Shown here: piece by piece, positions 6,013 to 11,688 of the stretch | Layout: the number at the start of each line of letters is the position of its first letter | How positions within the stretch are numbered: position 1 is the first letter of the stretch | Assembly: GCA_002422225.1 (NCBI GenBank) | Contig: DITX01000193.1 | Span: 1-11,688 of the forward strand | Length of the DNA stretch: 11,688 nucleotides | Reading direction: 5' to 3' | Origin: Gammaproteobacteria bacterium UBA6173 | GTDB taxonomy: Bacteria > Pseudomonadota > Gammaproteobacteria > Pseudomonadales > Pseudohongiellaceae | The notes under the pieces: generated by a model | The model's input: only the letters and a program-made list of their open reading frames with translations | The model's database searches: none | What the model was told of the DNA's origin: nothing | Position numbers and translations under genes: made by a program

Positions 6013-6254
6013 GTCGCCTTACTGCGGACACAGTCATTGATGGAATCTGTAGAGGTGCCTGAGACCTGCTGTTGTGGACACTGCACATTTTTTGTTGCTC
6101 TTGGACGGGTTAAACTCACAATAAACTCATCAGTGTGTGTTTTACCTGAAGAGGAAGGCGTGCCCTACCCCATAGATAGGTGGTCTGGACGTCTGAGTGC
6201 AGGTATTCTTGTGTGCGCCATCCACTTTTTTGACGATAAGACACAGGCCCCAAC
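6013..6254. other. Gap upstream of xth, no gene supported
   Basis: A plus-strand open frame crosses this stretch but shows no recognisable domain and covers the minus-strand signal-peptide fragment. A direct repeat AAACTCA (6112, 6123; 11-base step) is the only local pattern. This presumably holds the xth promoter, but no convincing -35/-10 pair was found. Confidence 0.4.
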
Positions 6255-7016
6255 ATGCGTTTGATTTCTTGGAACCTCAATGGCATTCGTGCCGCCATAA
6301 AAAAAGATTTCCTGACTGCACTGCAGCAACTGCAACCAGACGTGCTCTGCGTGCAGGAGACCAAGGCTCAGGATCATCAGGTGGTAGAGGCTGTGGGAGT
6401 CCTGGAAGGATTCCATTTGTACACCCATTCGGCAGTGCGGCCTGGTTATTCCGGCACCGCCATGTTCTGCCGCACAAAACCACTCGCCATCCAATATGGT
6501 ATGGACATTGAAGAGCACGACCAGGAAGGCCGTGTTATTGCAGTAGAGTTCCCAGACTACTTTTTGGTGACCGTGTACACACCCAATTCTGGCGAAGGTC
6601 TGAAGCGCCTAGAGTATCGCGCGCGCTGGGATCATGCCTTTCAAACACACATTCTGCAGATGGAGCAGAAAAAACCCGTGATCATTTGTGGTGACCTGAA
6701 TGTGTGTCATCGCCCAATTGACCTTGCCCGACCACGGGCAAACTACAATAAAAGCGCGGGTTATACTCAAATCGAAATTGACGGGCTGGATCGTTTGCTT
6801 AATGCAGGTTTCATAGACACCTTCCGGCATTTGTATCCGGATACGGTGAAATACAGTTGGTGGAGCATGCGCGGCGGTGCGCGCGAGAAAAATATCGGCT
6901 GGCGTCTGGACTATTTTCTGGCATCAAAGGCCCTTGAACAGCGCATCCAGACGGCTGAGATACTGAATGAATATTATGGTTCTGATCATTGCCCCGTGGT
7001 GCTGGAACTCAAATGA
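6255..7016 (+). CDS. xth: Exodeoxyribonuclease III (AP endonuclease)
   Basis: An intact 253-residue exonuclease/endonuclease/phosphatase-fold enzyme that cleaves at abasic sites and removes 3' blocking groups in base excision repair. All active-site elements are present: Asn7 (WNLNGIRAA), Glu35 (VQETKA), Tyr108 (VYTPNSGEG), Asp147 and Asn149 (ICGDLNV), Asp219 (WRLDYFL) and the closing Asp244-His245 (GSDHCPV). The NSGEGLKRLEYR and REKNIGWRLDYF stretches match the Bacillus ExoA/human APE1 branch more than E. coli XthA. No strong ribosome site is seen before the ATG. The stop overlaps the next start as ATGA, suggesting past coupling to the SRPBCC gene. It is the only intact gene in the decayed middle region besides the reductase. 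Confidence 0.95.
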   Translation: MRLISWNLNGIRAAIKKDFLTALQQLQPDVLCVQETKAQDHQVVEAVGVLEGFHLYTHSAVRPGYSGTAMFCRTKPLAIQYGMDIEEHDQEGRVIAVEFPDYFLVTVYTPNSGEGLKRLEYRARWDHAFQTHILQMEQKKPVIICGDLNVCHRPIDLARPRANYNKSAGYTQIEIDGLDRLLNAGFIDTFRHLYPDTVKYSWWSMRGGAREKNIGWRLDYFLASKALEQRIQTAEILNEYYGSDHCPVVLELK

Positions 7017-7190
7017 ACAACTGTTGTGCTGCCATCATGGCCGTTGCCGGCGCTGCTTGCGTCACCATCGAAATGGGAATTTATGTAGCCCGTTCTGCAG
7101 AGCAGACTTGGGCGGCGGTTGGCGACTATTGCGATATCAGCGAGTGACTGGGAATTGACTGCACCATCACCTCAGGTGAAGGCAGCAGTG
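7013..7190 (+). pseudogene. SRPBCC (START-like) family protein, N-terminal remnant with internal stop
   Basis: From the ATG overlapping the xth stop the frame reads VTIEMGIYVARSAEQTWAAV, then GDYCDISE, a TGA at 7145-7147, and continues in the same frame with LGIDCTITSGEGSS. This is the usual start of small SRPBCC/polyketide-cyclase-like lipid-binding proteins (hydrophobic strand, S-A-E-x-x-W helix, GDY). Those proteins usually have Trp where the TGA now stands. Similarity ends near 7190, where the IS66 remnant begins, so the 3' two thirds are lost. The ligand is unknown. Family assigned from the N-terminal pattern. Confidence 0.6.
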
Positions 7191-7196
7191 GGAGGA

Positions 7197-7328
7197 TTTG
7201 TAAAAGTGGTAGCAACCCAACGGCCATCTGCAAAGCTGACCGTGTTGTTGCCAGGCGGGATATCCATCACCGGATTTGATGCGGGCAACATCGCATTGCT
7301 CGGTGTGCTGCTTCGGCAGTTGCGATGA
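7197..7328 (+). pseudogene. tnpA: IS66 TnpA, C-terminal fragment
   Basis: FVKVVATQRPSAKLTVLLPG, then GISITGFDAGNIALLGVLLRQ, matches the C-terminal beta-hairpin (K-L-x-V-x-LPGG) and terminal leucine-rich helix of the IS66 accessory protein TnpA. The helix-turn-helix half is missing. The stop overlaps the tnpB start by four bases as in active IS66 elements. Confidence 0.65.
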
Positions 7329-7546
7329 GCAATCGTTATCTTCGTCCGGCCCGTGAGATGCCGCAGATTTATTTGTACCGTGTTCCGATTAATTTTTGCA
7401 AACAGGTCAGTGGGCTTGTGCTGTTGGTGGAGCAGGAGCTTGGCCATAATCCGTTCAGCGGGGAGCAGATCAACTGGTTGCTTGATGGCTACGATATGAC
7501 GTTGTTGCAGGGGCATAAAATGGCGCAATATGAGAGCGTTGGGTGA
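7325..7546 (+). pseudogene. tnpB: IS66 TnpB with in-frame internal deletion
   Basis: The open frame of 73 residues joins the TnpB N-terminus (MPQIYLYRVPINFCKQVSGL, then VEQELGHNPFSG) directly to its C-terminus (INWLLDGYDMTLLQGHKM). Normal IS66 TnpB is about 115 residues. The missing part is the central F-x-N-(R/K)-R-x-x-x-K-L-L-x-W block, removed around residue 47 without changing frame. TnpB is an accessory protein needed for IS66 transposition; this product should be inactive. Confidence 0.78.
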
Positions 7547-7925
7547 AAATCTAACGAGCACCCGTCAACGAGGCTTTGCTGAGAACTTGATTCGCGAGCA
7601 CATTGAGCTGTTACTCAGTGATGAGCAAAAAGTTGGCGCTGACAGCGTATTTTTTTCCAAAGTTAAAGAAGAGCTACAGTACATTCCGGCGCAGTTAAAA
7701 GTGCTCGAATACTGGCAAGAGAAAGCTGTGTTTGCTCAGGCTGATGGTTAGGAGCAGATGATCAAGCGACTGGGGCATGAGTTAAGTCGCACCAACATGG
7801 CTAATTGGGTTATCCGCCTGGATGAGGTGTTCAGACCACTGATACACCTGATGCGGGAGGTGCAAAACAGCGGCAATTACCTGCAAGCCGATGGTTACTC
7901 GGGCTACGGCAATGTCAGCAAAGTG
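7530..7925 (+). pseudogene. tnpC: IS66 TnpC transposase, fragments in one frame
   Basis: Three parts of the DDE transposase remain in the same frame. Residues near 7600-7740 read SKVKEELQYIPAQLKVLEYW, the segment after the zinc-binding region. After a TAG at 7749-7751 comes EQMIKRLGHELSRTNMANWV, IRLDEVFRPLIHLMREV, the helical linker before the catalytic domain. From about 7872 YLQADGYSGYG is the later catalytic strand. The stretch between the last two, with the first catalytic Asp, is deleted, as is everything after. About 130 codons remain of about 500. Confidence 0.75.
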
Positions 7926-8225
7926 ATGAAATGCCTGCTGACCCGCAAATTGGCGTTGAACGATATCGAATCCTACCTCAAAAATGAGCAGACTGTCCCG
8001 GTCGGTGCTCAGCATGGTATTGGCAATACATTTCATGAACTTTAGATTCTGAATGATCATGATTACATCGCCGCAACTGACCTGATTGCGCGCGAAGTTG
8101 AGAATCCGTCGCCTAAGGCCGCATGGGTGTGCGGCGAGTGTAATGAAGAGAATGATGGAAGTTTTGACGTTTGCTGGAAATGTCAGTCTGCGCCGATTGA
8201 TACACAGGTGACCCAAGGCATTTAA
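7926..8225 (+). pseudogene. DUF2007-like protein with C-terminal zinc ribbon, internal TAG
   Basis: From ATG 7926 the frame reads MKCLLTRKLALNDIESYLKN, then FHEL, a TAG at 8043-8045, and resumes ILNDHDYIAATDLIAREVEN, ending with WVCGECNEENDGSFDVCWKC and a TAA at 8223-8225. The first part fits the small DUF2007 ferredoxin-like fold and the end is a four-Cys zinc ribbon/RanBP2-like finger (W-x-C-x2-C...C-x2-C), a common pairing. Trp is the likely ancestral residue at the TAG. Otherwise all 99 residues look preserved, so this is a recent inactivation or a sequencing error. It follows the tnpC remnant in the same frame with no gap, so its true start is uncertain. Confidence 0.55.
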
Positions 8226-8383
8226 CGTTGCGATCCTCGGGCTGTGCGGTGCCGCGCCAGAAAGAACTGGACTTCTGATCAGGCGCGCTTATACGCGCGT
8301 CACATGCGCGTCATAATACATTCAGTATCATCCGCAATGGTTTTTAGGATTCAACTGATATATATGATGGGTTGCATGTTGTT
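8226..8383. promoter_or_regulatory. Upstream region of the propeller lipoprotein, with GCGCG palindromes
   Basis: Overlapping inverted repeats rich in GCGCG occur at 8284-8311, the clearest being ACGCGC (8293-8298) against GCGCGT (8306-8311). CATAAT at 8312-8317 is a fair -10 hexamer (5 of 6) directly after the palindrome, but the -35 position is poor. A regulator or weak promoter here is possible, not shown. Confidence 0.25.
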
Positions 8384-10135
8384 ATGAGTCAGCGTCGCAT
8401 CGGAACACCTGTTTTTTCCTGCTTAATTCTTGTTGTACTCTCGCTGCTTGTCAGTGCCTGTGATACGGCACAACGCGAATCGGTCACTACGGCCTTTGCG
8501 CCTGATCTGCAATGGTTAGCGTTTCGGGTGCGCAGCGATGCCAACGCTGGATTAAATGCTGATGCGGGATGGGCGGCTGAAGAAAATGCGTCAGCCGATA
8601 TTTTGTACGATCAGCCGTTTCGGTTCAGAGTTCAGGTAAAGGCCACAATGTCGCCGCCAGAAGGGCATGTGTTGAACTTGCAATATCGTCAAGCAGGTCA
8701 GGCATGGTTGCCTGTTGGTTTTGCCAAGTTTCCGTATCCTGATTTTGCAACGCCGGTGCTGTCAGTGATTGAAACACCCGCATACCCACATGGGGCGGAG
8801 ACTGAGCGGCTCCTGGGCGCCATTAACAGTAATTGGGATGATGGTGCGGGTATTAACGCTGTCGCAGCCACGCCCGTATGGCGGACCGTAAATGACGCGC
8901 TCGAGTGGGAGTGGCCGTTGGTGATAAGACGGTTTTCGGATGGCCCCACCTTTGCTGACAATAACACCTTGTTTGAACTCCGCGTGGTTGATGGTTTTGG
9001 CCGACCCTTGCCCGGGCATGCCAGCGCGGAGTTGCGATTGACAGCGCCGGCGTACCATTTGGGTGGCACCTTTGTTGAGACGCCGGCCAGACTTGGGCCC
9101 TACCAGTCGGACACGGGGCACCTATACTTTTTTATGGAGCCCTCCGAAACTGATAACCGCTTCATGGCTGTAAAATCAACTGACTTTGGGCAATCCTGGC
9201 GTGAAGTAGATGGCAATAATCGACCGGATATCGGTGATCTTGAAGGCGTTGCATCCGTGAAAATGGGCTCGACAATCCATATTATTCATCAGGTAAGTGA
9301 AGAGGTGTTCTACCACGCATTTGAGATGGGTGGCGCGCAGGCGGGTGAAGGCGTTTGGCGGGTGAACAGCCAGAGTATTGCTACACCGCAAGAGCCACCC
9401 ACCCAATTTGCTGATCTGGTAGCACGCAGCGACGGCAGTCTGGTAACGCTGTACGGTGGATCAACCAGGCTGTTTCTGCAGCTTCGCTCGGCGACAGGTG
9501 CCTGGGGAGAGCCGATAGAAATCGATGTGGATCTTGCTCCCGACCTGTCTGGCCCGGTACTGGTCGCGGGGCCGGATGACACGGTTACGATGGCATATAC
9601 AGGACGTGATGGCAGCGGGTTTGTCCGGCATTTGTTTCCAGACGGTTCTCTGTCTGCGCGGCAACTGTTTTCATCCAATCTGGGCTCATCAGATGCTGAA
9701 AATGGTGCGATAGTGCCGATGGTCGTGTTACCTGAGTCGGGCGAGACCGTGCTGGTTTACCGTGAGCAAAGTGGGCTTCTATACGAGCGACGTTTTTCAC
9801 GTAACGCAGAGTTAACCCAGGCAGTACAAATTGCGCCATTGGCGGTAGTGACGAATGCGATTGATTCCGAGCAAGTTGGTGCGGATTTGATTGTGCATGA
9901 ATCGACTTTACATCTGTTGTTTATTGAGATGCACTCACGTTCAGTTTTCCACGTTTATTCCACAGTCCCCGGCGTCTGGTCTCAGCCCCAGGCAGTGGTT
10001 GAGGGTATTCAGGGTGGATGGGTACGCGGATCGGTGCATTTGAATGCGGCAGGCCAACCGGTTTACGGATTTGTTTTTGATGCCGGTTCCACCGGTGGGT
10101 CTGGGTTCAATCGCTATTTTGCGCTGCCCCTGTAA
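8384..10135 (+). CDS. Large lipoprotein with probable beta-propeller (BNR/Asp-box type)
   Basis: A 583-residue protein with a signal peptide ending in lipobox V-S-A-C (Cys26), so it is anchored in a membrane facing the periplasm or surface. Residues about 40-225 look like an all-beta domain of unknown type. From about 228 the repeats of a propeller appear: a clear Asp-box STDFGQSWREV (265-275) and blade motifs such as GAWGEPIEI and PGVWSQPQAV. Propellers of this kind occur in sialidases and in carbohydrate- or protein-binding proteins. No sialidase catalytic set (Arg triad, Tyr, FRIP) is evident, so binding is as likely as catalysis. ATG 8384 is chosen because it precedes the basic n-region; a TTG at 8372 would add four residues. 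It stands alone between the decay zone and the small exported protein. Function unknown. Confidence 0.8.
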   Translation: MSQRRIGTPVFSCLILVVLSLLVSACDTAQRESVTTAFAPDLQWLAFRVRSDANAGLNADAGWAAEENASADILYDQPFRFRVQVKATMSPPEGHVLNLQYRQAGQAWLPVGFAKFPYPDFATPVLSVIETPAYPHGAETERLLGAINSNWDDGAGINAVAATPVWRTVNDALEWEWPLVIRRFSDGPTFADNNTLFELRVVDGFGRPLPGHASAELRLTAPAYHLGGTFVETPARLGPYQSDTGHLYFFMEPSETDNRFMAVKSTDFGQSWREVDGNNRPDIGDLEGVASVKMGSTIHIIHQVSEEVFYHAFEMGGAQAGEGVWRVNSQSIATPQEPPTQFADLVARSDGSLVTLYGGSTRLFLQLRSATGAWGEPIEIDVDLAPDLSGPVLVAGPDDTVTMAYTGRDGSGFVRHLFPDGSLSARQLFSSNLGSSDAENGAIVPMVVLPESGETVLVYREQSGLLYERRFSRNAELTQAVQIAPLAVVTNAIDSEQVGADLIVHESTLHLLFIEMHSRSVFHVYSTVPGVWSQPQAVVEGIQGGWVRGSVHLNAAGQPVYGFVFDAGSTGGSGFNRYFALPL

Positions 10136-10182
10136 GTTGCTGGCGAGTGTTTCCTGGCAAAAAATATTTATTGATAGTGACT

Positions 10183-10210
10183 TTGACAATGACACAGAAA
10201 GGAATAGACT
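10183..10210 (+). promoter_or_regulatory. Sigma-70 promoter for the small exported protein
   Basis: A perfect TTGACA -35 (10183-10188) is followed after 16 bases by TAGACT (10205-10210, 4 of 6). Transcription would begin near 10217, about 24 bases before the GTG start. Confidence 0.5.
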
Positions 10211-10223
10211 GAATCGGTCTATT
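10203..10223. promoter_or_regulatory. Palindromic operator candidate over the -10 box
   Basis: AATAGAC (10203-10209) and GTCTATT (10217-10223) are perfect inverted arms around seven bases. They cover the predicted -10 hexamer and start point, where a repressor would act. The TAGAC...GTCTA arms resemble operators of TetR-type repressors; no regulator gene is in the window. Confidence 0.5.
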
Positions 10224-10240
10224 GATGTAACTCGCAACGA

Positions 10241-10561
10241 GTGGACTCTTCTGTGTTGAGATCGGCAGCATACAAATTTCTAGTTTTCACAACAGCCTTG
10301 TTGTGTGTACTGTCGTTTGCTAATGCGGAAACTTTTGCACAGCAGAATGCAAACGAAGTAACTCAATATCTGAGTGATGGCGATTTTCTTTGCTCAAGAT
10401 ATGCCGCTGACGATCGCGCAGACATGCCTCCGGGCGATTTTGATCTTACGTTTTTGCGTTTGTACTTTGGCAAGATCTCTCAGCAGGTTCTTCCTGCTCT
10501 GCAGCAATGCTACACCCTTCATAACATTCGCGGTCCGCCCGCAATAAGCTCTCTGATCTGA
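10241..10561 (+). CDS. Small exported protein of unknown function
   Basis: A 106-residue open frame starting at GTG. Residues 7-29 form a typical Sec signal peptide (Arg7, Lys12, hydrophobic core, A-N-A before Glu30). The mature part of about 77 residues is acidic, has two Cys (51 and 90) that could pair, and contains DFDLTFLRLYFGK. No family is recognised. GTG codons at 10241 or 10253 are both possible starts; neither has a good ribosome site, and the first is used because it includes an extra Arg before the core. The promoter and palindrome just upstream support a real, regulated gene. It might instead be the shortened remnant of a longer protein, as its end (RGPPAISSLI) has no clear structure. 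Confidence 0.5.
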   Translation: MDSSVLRSAAYKFLVFTTALLCVLSFANAETFAQQNANEVTQYLSDGDFLCSRYAADDRADMPPGDFDLTFLRLYFGKISQQVLPALQQCYTLHNIRGPPAISSLI

Positions 10562-10636
10562 CTTGTCTTTTATTGACTGTTGTTGCCAACAATTTCGGCA
10601 GCTTGGTCATATGCCAGAAGTTTTCAGGAGAGTTTT

Positions 10637-11206
10637 ATGCACACAATTACTTTATTTCCTGTTGATAGTGTTGCCCATATGGTGCAGCCCGATGAATTTA
10701 ATGATCTGGATATTCATTCGCCAGCAACAGAGTTTTTTACTGATTTCAAAAAACATCGCCCAATGACAATTGAGGGTTCTGCGCGCGCAGTTGATGTTGA
10801 ACTGCTAATGCGTAAAGCACATGTACGCATGAATCTGGTTGTAGATGCAGATAATGAGTTCATCGGTACCATCAGCAGCGAGGATCTGAGTGAGCAGCAT
10901 TTTATGATCAGGGTTGCCAATGGGGAGAGGCTCGGCGAAATCTCTGTCAGCGATATGATGTGTCCTAAGCGCGCAATTCTGGCGCTTGATTTGGAGCAGT
11001 TAGAGCGCTCCAGCATTGGCGACATTATTCAAACTTTGCAACGTACCGGGCAGCAGCATTGCCTGGTGGTTGATCGTGCTCATGATCACATCCGCGGTCT
11101 GATTTCAGCCAGTGATGTCGCACGACGGCTTCATATGCCAATCAAGATAGAGCGCGTGCCCACTTTTGTGGATATCTTCAGATCTATTCATCGTCAGCTT
11201 ATGTAG
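10637..11206 (+). CDS. Stand-alone two-CBS-domain protein
   Basis: A 189-residue cytoplasmic protein with two CBS motifs that together would form one Bateman module binding an adenine nucleotide. CBS1 spans about 39-95 (MTIEGSARAVDVELLMRKAH, then LVVDADNEFIGTISSEDL). CBS2 spans about 105-165 (VSDMMCPKRAILALDLEQL, then HCLVVDRAHDHIRGLISASD). The first 38 residues and the final Arg/Ile-rich tail are outside the module. Each CBS ends with the usual G-x-I-S-x-x-D strand-helix pattern. The ATG at 10637 is chosen because AGGAGAG (10626-10632) stands just before it; an upstream in-frame start at 10580 lacks this. No partner domain is fused, so it probably regulates another protein by sensing energy charge, but the target is unknown. 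Confidence 0.88.
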   Translation: MHTITLFPVDSVAHMVQPDEFNDLDIHSPATEFFTDFKKHRPMTIEGSARAVDVELLMRKAHVRMNLVVDADNEFIGTISSEDLSEQHFMIRVANGERLGEISVSDMMCPKRAILALDLEQLERSSIGDIIQTLQRTGQQHCLVVDRAHDHIRGLISASDVARRLHMPIKIERVPTFVDIFRSIHRQLM

Positions 11207-11232
11207 TCCCTGCTTGGAAGGCTTTTGGTTTC

Positions 11233-11269
11233 GGGGGGTTGGCATGTACGTGCTGGCCCCCTTTTTTTT
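11233..11269 (+). terminator. Rho-independent terminator after the CBS gene
   Basis: GGGGG (11234-11238) pairs with CCCCC (11257-11261). Three wobble pairs and GCA/TGC extend the stem to about 11 pairs around a six-base loop, followed directly by eight T. It lies 27 bases after the CBS stop. Confidence 0.85.
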
Positions 11270-11633
11270 ATCCGCGGGCATTCGCTGGAGTGTGCTACAT
11301 TTTATTCAGTAGCTAACACAGGTAGGCTGGGTATGGCTAAAGAAGCTGGCTCCCGCAATGCACAATCCTGTTGCTGGACTCCATCAATTTTGAGGTGCCA
11401 AGTGCATTCAGAATCGCACTTATACGCAATCTTGTTGACTGGTGAATGACTTCATCAGGACCTTCCATCACACTCTCCTCAGCCACAGTCCGCCAGCAGT
11501 CAGGCTTTCACCACCAGCCAAACCCACCCACAACTAAAAAGTTGTTTCCTATCGTTGGGAATCCACTATTATCAGGCCCAGACAGTTTTAACGCGTGGCG
11601 TGATAGACAGGGGCTTACAAAGACAACAAAAAA
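11270..11633. other. Right-end stretch, no gene supported
   Basis: Open frames of 63-74 codons on the plus strand have odd composition (Cys/Ser/Trp-rich, Pro/Thr-rich), no ribosome sites and no recognisable domain. One short inverted repeat is present: AAGTGC (11400-11405) against GCACTT (11416-11421). Probably intergenic or eroded sequence. Confidence 0.4.
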
Positions 11634-11688
11634 GTGAAGAGACTGACTGTTTCAGTGGTCATAGGCGCAAGCTTAATCGACGCGGTAA
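11634..11688 (+). CDS. Possible start of an exported protein running off the window
   Basis: GTG at 11634 begins MKRLTVSVVIGASLIDAV (GTG as Met), a basic then hydrophobic start like a signal peptide, open to the edge. There is no clear ribosome site, only an A-rich run. Only 18 codons are visible, so this is weak. Confidence 0.25.
   Translation, partial: MKRLTVSVVIGASLIDAV

Larger units (their letters stand above)
7194..7925 (+). mobile_element. Shrunken IS66-family element
   Basis: Pieces of the three IS66 genes occur in the correct order tnpA-tnpB-tnpC, with the usual short tnpA/tnpB overlap, but span only about 0.73 kb instead of about 2.5 kb. Internal segments of tnpB and tnpC are missing. 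Terminal inverted repeats could not be identified; the left limit is where SRPBCC similarity ends and the right limit where DUF2007 similarity begins. Confidence 0.78.

Noticed and set aside
5848..6264. A 138-codon plus-strand open frame
   Set aside because: It has no recognisable domain or ribosome site, runs over the transposase fragment and the minus-strand signal-peptide frame, and ends inside xth.
7145..7147. Stop-codon readthrough or selenocysteine at the SRPBCC TGA
   Set aside because: No insertion element is evident, the gene lacks its 3' part, and neighbouring remnants show similar Trp-to-stop decay.
7172..8216. Minus-strand open frames opposite the IS66 and DUF2007 remnants
   Set aside because: They are antisense to recognisable protein pieces and show no family pattern of their own.
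11225..11637. Two consecutive plus-strand open frames after the CBS gene
   Set aside because: The first begins before the terminator stem and covers it; both lack ribosome sites and have non-protein-like composition.

Overview
The window looks like a piece of a gammaproteobacterial chromosome of roughly balanced GC. The evidence is a PBP1B-type peptidoglycan synthase followed by a TPR lipoprotein of the Pseudomonas LpoP type, an exodeoxyribonuclease III, IS66-type transposase remnants and several lipobox-bearing exported proteins. No species can be named from the sequence. No tRNA, rRNA or CRISPR array was seen.

Left part (1-4266), intact genes. The 3' end of mrcB (PBP1B) overlaps a small TPR lipoprotein gene by four bases, the arrangement expected for a synthase and its outer-membrane activator. 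A convergent gene encodes a lipidated alpha/beta hydrolase. A two-gene signalling operon follows: a YfiR-like (DUF4154) periplasmic protein and a chemoreceptor whose periplasmic domain looks like the CHASE8 sensor of YfiN-type diguanylate cyclases. A good sigma-28 (flagellar/chemotaxis) promoter match lies upstream and a strong rho-independent terminator lies downstream. The YfiR-type regulator thus appears to be wired to chemotaxis output rather than c-di-GMP synthesis. This is the most interesting system in the window.

Middle part (4264-8225), a decay zone. On the minus strand an operon of a P1-family (DmpA-like) peptidase, a RibD_C/DHFR-like reductase and a glutathione S-transferase survives only as an intact reductase. 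Both flanking genes carry large internal deletions with frameshifts. Next come an inverted repeat with the start of a transposase, a truncated signal-peptide gene on the minus strand, and an intact exodeoxyribonuclease III gene. An SRPBCC pseudogene, a shrunken IS66 element (pieces of TnpA, TnpB and TnpC joined by internal deletions) and a DUF2007 zinc-ribbon pseudogene follow. Several of the broken genes carry a stop codon where a tryptophan is expected.

Right part (8226-11688). A large lipoprotein with a probable beta-propeller is followed by a promoter/palindrome region driving a small exported protein of unknown function. A stand-alone two-CBS-domain protein with a clear terminator comes next. 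The last 400 bases hold no gene that can be supported, except perhaps the start of one running off the edge.
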